This document shows, in pieces, positions 22,647 through 31,614 of a DNA stretch of 64,000 nt. Below the pieces are notes generated by a model, which was not told the DNA's origin, made no database searches, and saw nothing but the letters and a program-made list of their open reading frames with translations. This DNA comes from Bufo bufo. Taxonomy: Eukaryota; Chordata; Amphibia; Anura; Bufonidae. The DNA lies in contig NC_053390.1 in the NCBI RefSeq assembly GCF_905171765.1, positions 577,494,471 through 577,558,470 of the forward strand, written 5' to 3'. Each line of letters begins with the position of its first letter. Positions within the stretch are counted from its first letter, which is position 1. The position numbers and the translations under genes are program-made.

Positions 22647-22912
22647 CTCATTACATGCAAAACCAGATATTTCAACCCTTTATTTGTTATAATTTGGATG
22701 ATTATGGCTTATAGCTTATGAAACCCCAAAGTCACAATTTTGAGGTACCCTTTGCTCAAGGGATATGGATTAATTAGCTGACTAGAGTGTGACACTTTGA
22801 GCCTAGAATATTGAACCTTTTCACAAAATTCTAATTTTAAGCTGCATTAATGCAATTCCTTTTAATTTACATTACTGAAATAAATGAACTTTTGCACAAT
22901 ATTCTAATTTTT
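22647..22912. mobile_element. Tc1/mariner-like terminal fragment
   Basis: Phrases such as CTTATGAAACCCCAAAG, GAGTGTGACACTTTGAG and ATATTCTAATTTTT resemble terminal sequence shared by many fish and frog Tc1-like elements, recognised from memory. No transposase frame remains. The left side is lost in the gap. Confidence 0.45.
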
Positions 22913-23912
22913 CGTGTTTTACCTTTATCTGCTTCATCAAAATAGTGATTAAGGGGTTCGATATACCTGTTTTCACCAAATATTGATTGAGGCCTGCAAT
23001 ATACCTGCTTCCACAAAATACTGATTAAGGGGTTTGATATGCCTGATTCCACCTAATATTGATTGAGGCCTGCATTATAACTGCTTCCACAAAATACTGA
23101 TTAATGGGTTTGATATCCCTGCTTTGACAAAATAGTGATTGAGGGTTACGATATACCTACTTCCACAAAATACTGATTAAGGGGTTCGATATACCTGTTT
23201 CCACCAAACATTGATTGAGGCCTATGTTATACCTGCTTCCACAAAATATTGATTAAGGGTTTCGATACATCTGTTTCCACCAAATATTGATTGAGGCCTA
23301 TGTTATACCTGCTTCCACAAAATACTGATTAAGGGGTTTTATATAGCAACTTCCACAGAATACTGATTGAGGGCTGCGATATACCTGCTTCCACAAAATC
23401 ATGATTAAGGGAATTAGATCTACCTGTTTCCACCAAATATTAATTGAAGCCTATGATATACCTGCTTCCACAAAATACAGATTAAGGGGTTCAATATACC
23501 TTTTTTCCACCAAATATTGATTGAGGCCTGCTATATACCTGCTTCCACACAATACTGATTATGGGGTTTGATATGCATGCTTCCAAAAAATGCTGATTGA
23601 GGGCTGCGATATACGTGCTTCCACAAAACTCTGATTAAGGGGTTTGATATTACTGCTTCCACCAAATATTGATTGAGGCCTGCAATATACCTGCTTCCAC
23701 AAAATACTGATTAGGGGGTTTGATATAGCTGCTTCCACAAAATACTGAATGGGGGCTGCGATATACCTGCTTCCACAAAATCCTGATTAAGGGGTTTTAT
23801 ATAGCAACTTCCACAGAATACTGATTAAGGGATTTGATATCTGCTTTTACAAAATATTGATTTATGGCTGCGATATACCTGCTTCCAAAAAATACTAAAT
23901 AAAGGGTATGAT
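22913..23912 (+). repeat. 38-bp minisatellite array, left part (hAT-C 5' array)
   Basis: The unit is CTGCTTCCACAAAATACTGA plus TTAAGGGGTTTGATATAC (38 bp), about 26 copies. Two variants alternate, one with ATTAAGGGGTTYGATATAC and one with TTGAGGCCTGCRATATAC, giving a 76-bp higher-order unit. The same array resumes at 31197, just before hAT-C coding sequence. Confidence 0.9.
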
Positions 23913-24572
23913 TAGAGTTGAGCGGACACCTGGATGTTCGGGTTTGACGGGTTCGGCCGAACTTCGCAAAAAAGTTCGGGACATGAACTTAACCCGAACT
24001 TGACCCTGAATCCGAACCCCATTGAAGTCAATGGGACCCAAACTTTTGAGCACTAAAACTGCTCTAAAAATGTCATGGAAAGGGTTAGAGGGCTGCAAAT
24101 GCTAGCAAAATGTGGTTAAGAACATGGCAAGTGCTCTGCAAACAAATGTGGATAGGGAAATTGCTTTAAATAACATAAAATATGTAAAAATAAAAAATAA
24201 TAATCTTGATCTAGGAGGACGAGGTCCATATGGAGTAGGAGGTTGAGGAGGCAGTGGATGTGGCGGTGTAGGTGGAAGCGGCGGTGGAGGAGGTAGCTAA
24301 CACTGGTTTTTGGTTTTAATTTATTTTATTTTAATTTTTTTTGTTTAAATTGGGGTACACCCCAAAACATTGGGAAATATAACCTGTGATAACCCCCTCC
24401 AGTTGTGCTAAACACACGTTCAGACAATACACTGGCTGCAGGGCAGGCCAGCACCTCCAAGTCATAAAGGGCAATCTCAGGCCATGTGCCCAATTTGGAG
24501 ACCCAGAAGTTGCAGGGCGCAGACCCATTAGTCAGTTCGTGTAGGCGTGTGCAAACATACTGCCCCACCATG
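23913..24572 (-). mobile_element. hAT-D family 3' end, inverted and truncated
   Basis: On the minus strand this reads from a transposase C-terminus to the element end. The frame 24326-24622 (minus) includes NFWVSKLGTWPEIALYDLEV and CPAASVLSERVFSTTGG, the hAT C-terminal dimerisation motif. The following noncoding sequence matches 55600-55939 of hAT-D in opposite orientation and ends in GGTGTCCGCTCAACTCTA. The first ~17 residues of that frame (IEQISNWIVNITGTCDMV) are antisense of the adjoining 18S-derived sequence, so the coding similarity begins at GQYVCTRL. Only about 660 bp of the element remains. Confidence 0.85.
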
Positions 24573-24957
24573 TCGCACGTCCCCGTGATGTTCACGATCC
24601 AATTGGATATCTGCTCTATCAAGCTTCGATGTTCTTTTCTGCGCCTACCATGTTGATCACTGTTAGCGGCGAATTAGGGTTCCACCCCGGAGAGGGAGCG
24701 TGAGAAAAAGAGACCACATCCAAGGGAGATCAATGGATAAAATTTTATTGTGATCGAGCGGAAATGTGGGAGAAGCTATTAAAACGGAAGAATTGAAGGA
24801 AAGGAGGGGGCATGTGGAAATTACCCACTCCCGACTCGGGAAGGTAGTAACCATATATAACAATACAGGACTCTTAAGATGCCCTGTTATTGGAATGATT
24901 AATAAAAAAATTATAGGGAATGTGATTGGGGTATTTAGAAGTTGGAAGTGTTAGCCA
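24568..24957 (+). pseudogene. 18S rRNA-derived fragment 1
   Basis: Sense-strand matches to vertebrate 18S rRNA run in order: TCGCACGTCCCCGTGA, CTATCAAGCTTCGATG, TCTGCGCCTACCATG, CGGAGAGGGAGCGTGAGAAA, CCACATCCAAGG, AAATTACCCACTCCCGAC, ATAACAATACAGGACTCTT and GCCCTGTTATTGGAATGA. This corresponds roughly to 18S bases 330-570. About 95 bases not in 18S sit between CATCCAAGG and AAATTACCC. By eye the flanking segments are about 80% identical to 18S as I remember it. It is too short and damaged to be functional rRNA. Its 5' edge abuts the inverted hAT-D fragment. Confidence 0.88.
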
Positions 24958-25236
24958 GGAGAGGCCCTGCTGCCGCTTTGTTGACTCTAGATAACTTCTG
25001 CCTAATCGCACATCCCTGTGACATCCACGATCCATTTGGATATCTTCTCTATCAGCTTTCGATGTTCTTTTCTGAGCCTACCATGTTGATCATGGTTATC
25101 GGCGAATCAGGGTTCCACGCCGGAGAGGGAGCGTGAGAAAGGGAAACCTCATCCAAGGGAGGTCAATGGCTGCAATGGGATGGAGCGGAAATGTGGGACA
25201 AGTTATTAAAGCAGAAGGATCAAATTAAAGGGTCAA
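24958..25236 (+). pseudogene. 18S rRNA-derived fragment 2 (tandem)
   Basis: It begins further upstream in 18S than fragment 1 (GCCGCTTTGTTGACTCTAGA, TCGCACATCCCTGTGA) and proceeds through CTATCAGCTTTCGATG, GAATCAGGGTTCCACGCC, GGAGAGGGAGCGTGAGAAA and CATCCAAGG. It then runs into the same non-18S block as fragment 1 (GGAGCGGAAATGTGGGA) before piggyBac A starts at TTAA. Fragments 1 and 2 share departures from 18S (CGATGTTCTTTTCTG, CCATGTTGATCA, GGGAGCGTGAG) and the insertion, so they descend from one altered ancestor. Confidence 0.88.
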
Positions 25237-25240
25237 TTAA

Positions 25241-25560
25241 CCACCTCCGGACCGCCTAACGCAGATTCACGTTCCGGAGGTGGCAGCGCTGCGCACAATC
25301 ACGCATATACGCGTCATCTCGCGAGACGCGAGATTTCGCTCAAAGCCGGCCCGCGCATGCGCATCGCGGGCCGGCAAAATTAAAAAAACAAGTTCGTCAC
25401 CAGCCTGCCAGCACCGATCATTGGCTGGCAGGCTGGCGATTTTCAAAAAATCCAATCACAAGTCATATAACAGATCATATTAGTAAAGATGATCTGTTAT
25501 ATGGCTTGTCTGCTCCTCTGCTGGTCCTTTTCGTCGGTTGGATCCAGCAGAGGAGCAGAC
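25241..25560 (+). promoter_or_regulatory. Series of subterminal hairpins of piggyBac A
   Basis: In order: CCACCTCCGGACCG pairing with CGTTCCGGAGGTGG (25241-25283); GCCGGCCCGCG with CGCGGGCCGGC (near 25345-25375); CAGCCTGCCAGC with GCTGGCAGGCTGG (near 25402-25437); ATAACAGATCAT with ATGATCTGTTAT; and GTCTGCTCCTCTGCTGG with its exact complement (25506-25561). Subterminal structure may serve transposase binding or protect ends; that role is inferred. Confidence 0.7.
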
Positions 25561-26193
25561 TGAACTGTGAGTACACCAAACACTACACCTTAGCCCCAGA
25601 TCACCCCCCTGCACCCCAATTAACCCTTTGATCACCCCTTTGATCGCCCCTGTCAATCACTATTGAAAGGAAAAAAAGTGATCAGTGTAAACTGTCACTT
25701 TTTTTTTTTCACTAGTATTGGCTGTTAGGTTTTAGGGATAGTTTAGGCCCCTTTGGTAGGTAGTTTAGCGTGAGTTAGCGCCCAGCCCACCGCACCGCAG
25801 TCACTTATTCGCTGTTTAGCGTATCGCTAATCAGCATTTGTACTTTTATAGTATCTGTAAGTGATCAAAACTGATCACAGTCAGATCTATAATTGTATGA
25901 GTGTCACCTTAGCTCGCCCTCCACCCAAAACGCAGTGTTTGCCCGATCAGGCCTGATCGGTGGCCCACACGTGCGTTCACCCACGCCCGCCCCACCGCAG
26001 TGACAAAAAATATATTTTTTTTTGATCACTGCACATTCATTTTACACGCACTGCGGCGATAAAAAAAATCAGTTTTGATATTTTTTATCAACCGCAGCGG
26101 CCTCCGGTACTTCGCTAGCCTCCCCTTTGTAAGACAGGCTTGCTTTTTTTCTTGGGTAGTCTCAGGGAATACCCCTAAATTTAGTAGTCCAAA

Positions 26194-28146
26194 ATGTCAA
26201 ACAGGGGGTATTCTTCTGAAGAGGCCTACAGGATTCTGACCCAGTCGGATGAGGAGTGGGAACCCTCATCTGACGAATCTAGCGGGTCAGAATATGAACC
26301 TGTAGAAAGCAGTGGCTCTCTGACCCAAAGTTCGGACGAGGAGGTTGAGGTCCCTGGCAGCACCAGGCGTACCCGGCCCCGTGTCGCTAGACCACAGGTT
26401 ATGCAGGATCCGCTTCAAGAGCAGCAGAGTGGGGCTGTCGCTGCCGGATCACGTGGTGAGGCATACACCAGCAGCGCAGCCCTCCCTGGACCTAGTACCA
26501 GCACTGCCGTACAACATGGTGACGTGGCGAGCACCAGAAGGGCAGTTGAAGCTGGTACGGTGGCACGTGCAGTAGTTACCCCGTCGCAGCCACCGCACAG
26601 ACAGGCCCGTAGAGCCCCTAGAATCCCTGAGGTGCTGGCAAACCCTGATTGGCAGTCACCAACTTCAGCCGCACCATTAGTTCCCCCTTTCACCGCCCAG
26701 TCTGGAGTTCGGGTTGAGACGGCTCAAATCGGTTCGGCCCTGGGATTTTTTGAGCTGTTCTTGACTGCGGAGCTCTTGGACTTAGTCGTGGCAGAGACAA
26801 ACCGGTATGCCACACAATTTATATCCGCCAACCCGGGAAGCTATTATGCCCAGCCTTTCCAGTGGAAACCAGTCCAAGTTTCCGAACTTAAAATTTTTTT
26901 GGGCCTTCTCCTCAACATGGGCCTGACAAAAAAGCATGAATTGCGGTCATATTGGTCCACGAACCCGATTCATCACATGCCCATGTTCTCTGATGCTATG
27001 TCCAGGGCACGATTTGAGGCCATCCTCCGTTTCCTGCATTTTAGCGACAACACCACCTCCCGTCCCAGAGGCCACCCAGCTTTTGACCGGCTCCACAAAA
27101 TTCGGCCCCTCATAGACCATTTCAACCAGAAATTTGCAGATTTGTATACCCCCGAGCAAAACATCTGCGTAGACGAGTCCCTAATACATTTTACCGGGCG
27201 CCTTGGCTTCAAACAATACATCCCAAGCAAGCGTGCCCGGTATGGGGTCAAATTGTATAAGCTCTGTGAAAGGGCCACAGGCTATACCCACAAATTTCGG
27301 ATCTATGAGGGAAAAGATCAGACCCTGGAGCCGGTCGGTTGCCCTGACTACCTGGGGAGCAGTGGGAAGACAGTCTGGGACTTGGTGTCACCCTTATTCG
27401 GCAAGGGGTACCATCTTTATGTGGACAATTTTTACACAAGTGTGGCCCTCTTTAGGCATTTGTTTCTAGAACGGATTTGCGCCTGTGGCACCGCGCGAAC
27501 TAGTCGCGTGGGCTTCCCCCAACGGCTTGTAACCACCCGTCTTGCAAGGGGGGAGAGGGCTGCCTTGTGTAACGAAGAACTGCTCGCGGTGAAATGGAGA
27601 GACAAGCGTGACGTTTACATGCTCTCCTCCATTCACGCAGACACGACAATCCAAATTGAGCGAGCAACCCGTGTCATTGAAAAGCCCCTCTGTGTCCACG
27701 ACTATAATGCGCTCATGGGAGGGGTGGACTTCAATGACCAGATGTTGTCTCCGTATTTAGTTTCCCGCAGAACCAGACGCTGGTATAAGAAGGTGTCTGT
27801 ATATTTAATTCAATTGGCGCTGTATAATAGTTTTGTTCTCTACAGTAAGGCTGGGAGAACAGGATCCTTCCTCAAATTCCAGGAAGAGATCATCGAGAAC
27901 CTCCTTTACCCAGGAGGTTCAGTGGCCCCATCCACCAGTGTAGTTAGCCGTCTACACGAGCGACATTTCCCCAGTGTCGTTCCTGGTACCTCAACCCAAC
28001 CGTCACCCCGAAAAAGATGTTGTGTCTGTAGCAGGAGTGGAATAAGGCGTGACACCCGCTATTTCTGTCCTGACTGTCCTGACCACCCTGCCCTATGCTT
28101 TGGTGAGTGTTTCCAGAAGTACTACACACAGGTACACCTAGCATAG
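26194..28146 (+). CDS. piggyBac transposase, intact, 650 aa
   Basis: It cuts and joins element ends at TTAA sites in the nucleus. The frame is uninterrupted. Residues 1-60 are acidic and Ser-rich (EEWEPSSDESSGSEYEP); about 60-150 are low complexity. The DDE_Tnp_1_7-type core starts near FFELFLTAELLDLVV. The catalytic aspartates are D327 (ICVDESLIHF), D411 (LYVDNFYTS) and D512 (GGVDFNDQM); spacings of 84 and 101 residues resemble the 78 and 101 of the moth enzyme as I recall it. The C-terminus is a Cys-rich zinc-binding domain (about 609-645: RCCVCSRSG...YFCPDCPDH...CFGECF), expected to bind subterminal DNA. The ATG at 26194 follows a long leader and gives full family length. It could instead be a domesticated gene, but flanking ends and TTAA copies argue for a live element. 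Confidence 0.96.
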   Translation: MSNRGYSSEEAYRILTQSDEEWEPSSDESSGSEYEPVESSGSLTQSSDEEVEVPGSTRRTRPRVARPQVMQDPLQEQQSGAVAAGSRGEAYTSSAALPGPSTSTAVQHGDVASTRRAVEAGTVARAVVTPSQPPHRQARRAPRIPEVLANPDWQSPTSAAPLVPPFTAQSGVRVETAQIGSALGFFELFLTAELLDLVVAETNRYATQFISANPGSYYAQPFQWKPVQVSELKIFLGLLLNMGLTKKHELRSYWSTNPIHHMPMFSDAMSRARFEAILRFLHFSDNTTSRPRGHPAFDRLHKIRPLIDHFNQKFADLYTPEQNICVDESLIHFTGRLGFKQYIPSKRARYGVKLYKLCERATGYTHKFRIYEGKDQTLEPVGCPDYLGSSGKTVWDLVSPLFGKGYHLYVDNFYTSVALFRHLFLERICACGTARTSRVGFPQRLVTTRLARGERAALCNEELLAVKWRDKRDVYMLSSIHADTTIQIERATRVIEKPLCVHDYNALMGGVDFNDQMLSPYLVSRRTRRWYKKVSVYLIQLALYNSFVLYSKAGRTGSFLKFQEEIIENLLYPGGSVAPSTSVVSRLHERHFPSVVPGTSTQPSPRKRCCVCSRSGIRRDTRYFCPDCPDHPALCFGECFQKYYTQVHLA

Positions 28147-28395
28147 GGATTGCATCTCACAGGACAGGCACACAGGGCTATTAGGGCCCTTTTACTCACA
28201 GCTGCTGCAAACCTCTCCTTTCACCTGGGATAAAGTGCATAACGTACTTCGCCACATCTTTGGGCGATTTGCGCTTTGCACATTGTCCCATGGGGAAGGA
28301 GAGGTTTGTTCTATAAAGGTAAAAAAACTAAACAAAAAAAAAATTACCGGTAAGTAAAAAAGTTAAAAAAAGTTAATATGTTCTGTTCTAAAGTT

Positions 28396-28401
28396 AATAA
28401 A
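28396..28401 (+). promoter_or_regulatory. Poly(A) signal of the piggyBac A transposase
   Basis: AATAAA lies about 250 bp after the stop codon in GTTAATAAAGTTATTG, a plausible cleavage signal for the transposase mRNA. Confidence 0.5.
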
Positions 28402-29089
28402 GTTATTGCGTTGCGGCCTGGTTTTTTCTTTTTTTTTTTTTTTTTTTTTACCTTCCAGGTGGACCAACCGATCGACTAGCTGCAGCACTGATGTGCATTC
28501 GGACAGAAGCATTGCACTGCTGTCAGATTACACGCAAGTCGGTGTATGCGGCGCTGCAAGACGAGATTTCTCCTCTGCAGTAAAAGATACGTTTGCCGAG
28601 GCATATGAGCTGAGGAGGTGGCGGTGTTCATATACTTTGGCAAACACTTTGTATATATAAAAAAAAAATCCCGGCAATGATTTATTCATCCACATCGATT
28701 GATGTGAATGGAGAAATCGGGTTTGCCGGGGCATACGAGCTAAGTGGGTATGGATGTTGGGTGGAGCTCCTATGTCCTGGCAGACGCCTTTCCCCTCCTT
28801 TTTCTTTTTTTGGCACAGATTTTTTCATCCACATTGATCGATGCGAATGAAGAAATCTGTGCCGTTCATTTTTTTCTTTCAGCCCAGAGGCTGAACGGAA
28901 AAAAAAAATCTTATTACCTGTATGCTCAATATAAGGAGAATAGCAGAAACTCCTAATGCTGGGCATACATGTAATGATTGCGGAGACCCTCAAATGCCAG
29001 GGCAGTACAAACACCCCACAAATAACACCATTTTGGAAAGAAGACACCCCAAGGTATTCGCTGAGGGGCATATTGAGTCCATGAAAGAT

Positions 29090-30710
29090 TGAAATTTTTG
29101 TCCCAAGTTAGCGGAAAGGGAGACTTTGTGAGAACAAAATCAAAAAAATCAATTTCCGCTAACTTGTGCCAAAAAATTTTTTTTATATGAACTCGCCATG
29201 CCCCTCATTGAATACCTTGGGGTGTCTTCTTTCCAAAATGGGGTCACATGTGGGTATTTATACTGCCCTGGCATTTTAGGGGCCCCAAAGCGTGAGAAGA
29301 AGTCTGGTATCCAAATGTCTAAAAATGCCCTCCTAAAAGGAATTTGGGCACCTTTGCCCACCTAGGCTGCAAAAAAGTGTCACACATCTGGTATCTCTGT
29401 ATTCAGGAGAAGTTGAGGAATGTGTTTTGGGGTGTCTTTTTACATATACCCATGCTGGGTGAGATAAATATCTTGGTCAAATGCCAACTTTGTATAAAAA
29501 AATGGGAAAAGTTGTCTTTTGCCAAGATATTTCTCTCACCCAGCATGGGTACATGTAAAATGACACCACAAAACACATTCCCCAACTTCTCCTGAATACG
29601 GCGATACCACATGTGTGCCACTTTTTTGCAACCTAGGTGGGCAAAGGGGCCCACATTCCAAAGAGCACCTTTCGGATTTCACAGGTCATTTACCTACTTA
29701 CCACACATTAGGGCCCCTGGAAAATGCCAGGGCAGTATAACTACCCCACAAGTGACCCCATTTTGGAAAGAAGACACCCCAAGGTATTCCGTGAGGGGCA
29801 TGGCAAGTTCCTAGAATTTTTTATTTTTTGTTACAAGTTAGTGGAAAATGATGATTTTTTTTTTTCATACAAAGTCTCATATTCCACTAACTTGTGACAA
29901 AAAATAAAAACTTCCATGAACTCACTATGCCCATCAGCGAATACCTTGGGGTCTCTTCTTTCCAAAATGGGGTCACTTGTGGGGTAGTTATACTGCCCTG
30001 GCATTCTAGGGGCCCAAATGTGTGGTAAGGAGTCTGAAATCAAATTCTGTAAAAAATGACCAGTGAAATCCGAAAGGTGCTCTTTGGAATATGGGCCCCT
30101 TTGCCCACCTAGACTGCAAAAAAGTGTCACACATCTGGTATCTCTGTATTCAGGAGAAGTTGAGGAATGTGTTTTGGGGTGTCTTTTTACATATACCCAT
30201 GCTGGGTGAGATAAATATCTTGGTCAAATGCCAACTTTGTATAAAAAAAATGGGAAAAGTTGTCTTTTGCCAAGATATTTCTCCCACCCAGCATGGGTAT
30301 ATGTAAAATGACACCCCAAAACACATTCCCCAACTTCTCCTGAGTATGGAGATACCAGATGTGTGACACTTTTTTGCAGCCTAGGTGGGCAAAGGGGCCC
30401 ATATTCCAAAGAGCACCTTTCGGATTTCGCTGGTCATTTTTTACAGAATTTGATTTCAAACTCCTTACCACACATTTGGGCCCCTAGAATGCCAGGGCAG
30501 TATAACTACCCCACAAGTGACCCCATTTTGGAAAGAAGAGACCCCAAGGTATTTCGTGATGGGCATAGTGAGTTCATAGAACTTTTTATTTTTTGTCACA
30601 AGTTAGTGGAATATGAGACTTTGGAAAAAAAAAAAAAAAAAACATCATTTTCCGCTAACTTGTGACAAAAAATAAAAAGTTCTATGAACTCACTATGCCC
30701 ATCAGCGAAT
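29090..30710. repeat. Head-to-head inverted-repeat array in piggyBac A 3' region
   Basis: One ~380-bp segment alternates with its reverse complement. Two kinds of symmetry centre alternate: one around AAGTTAGTGGAA...TTCCACTAACTT (about 29135, 29855, 30620) and one around CATGCTGGGTGAGA...TCTCACCCAGCATG (about 29495 and 30255), repeating every ~760 bp. Hence near-identical 60-100-codon frames on both strands (such as MGPFAHLGCKKVSHIWYL), which are not genes. Confidence 0.9.
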
Positions 30711-31196
30711 ACCTTAGGGTGTGTACTTTCCGAAATGGGGTCATTTGTGGGGTGTTTGTACTGTCTGGGCATTGTAGAACCTCAGGAAACATGACAGGTG
30801 CTCAGAAAGTCAGAGCTGCTTCAAAAAGCGGAAATTCACATTTTTGTACCATAGTTTGTAAACGCTATAACTTTTACCCAAACCATTTTTTTTTACCCAA
30901 ACATTTTTTTTTTATCAAAGACATGTAGAACAATAAATTTAGAGCAAAATTTCTATATGGATCTCGTTTGCAAAAAAATCGTTAAATTTCAATTAATAAC
31001 AAAAAAAGTAAAAATGTCAGCAGCAATGAAATACCACCAAATGAAAGCTCTATTAGTGAGAAGAAAAGGAGGTAAAATTCATTTGGGTGGTAAGTTGCAT
31101 GACCGAGCAATAAACGGTGAAAGTAGTGTAGGTCAGAAGTGTAAAAAGTGGCCTGGTCTTTCAGGGTGTTTAAGCACTGGGGGCTGAGGTGGTTAA

Positions 31197-31565
31197 GGGC
31201 TGCGATATACCTGCTTCCACAAAATACTAAATAAGGGGTATGATATATCTGTTTCCCCCAAATATTGATTGAGGGGTTTGATATACCTGCTTCCACTAAA
31301 TATTGAGTGAGGCCCACGATATACCTGCTTTAACAAAATATTGACAAAGGGGTTTGATATACCTTTTTCCACAAAATACTGTTTGATGGCTACAATATAT
31401 CTGCTTTTACAAAATACTGATTAATGGGTTCAATATACCTGTTTCCACCAAATTTTAACTGAGGCCTTCGATATACCTGCTTCCACAAAATATTGATTAA
31501 GGGGTTTGATATACCTGTTTCACCAAATATGGTTTGAGGTCTGCGATATACCTGCTTCCTCAAAT
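31197..31565 (+). repeat. 38-bp minisatellite array, right part (hAT-C 5' array)
   Basis: About ten further copies of the 38-bp unit continue the array of 22913-23912 after the inserted block. The first copy contains the rare variant AATACTAAATAAGGGGTATGA, also found at the left break near 23890. Confidence 0.9.
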
Positions 31566-31614
31566 ACTGCTCTTTCTAGGGACTTTGGCACAGTGTTATT
31601 TTGAAAATAACATA

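Larger units (their letters stand above)
25241..31192 (+). mobile_element. Complete autonomous piggyBac element A, 5952 bp
   Basis: It is flanked by TTAA (25237-25240 and 31193-31196). The left end is CCACCTCCGGACCGCC and the right end, read inward, is CCACCTCAGCCCCCAG. Order: subterminal hairpins (25241-25560), a 0.6-kb leader with TGATCACCCC repeats, an intact transposase (26194-28146), a poly(A) signal, then a 3' region made largely of head-to-head inverted repeats (29090-30700). Intact coding sequence, both ends and both target copies mark it as the youngest-looking large element in the window. Confidence 0.93.

Noticed and set aside
21834..22721. Frames running through the gap, including ones on both strands
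   Set aside because: Codons inside N are unknown; only the part before 22147 has RT similarity.
22913..23912. Regular 38-bp repeats resembling a CRISPR array
   Set aside because: Units are contiguous with no unique spacers, and the context is a vertebrate hAT transposon.
24568..25236. Functional rRNA gene
   Set aside because: Only about 250-300 bases of 18S are represented in each copy, with substitutions in conserved positions and a foreign insertion.
29149..30665. Many similar 60-100-codon frames on both strands (MGPFAHLGCKK type), possibly a gene family
   Set aside because: They are the two strands of one inverted-repeat array; the frames mirror each other and match no domain.
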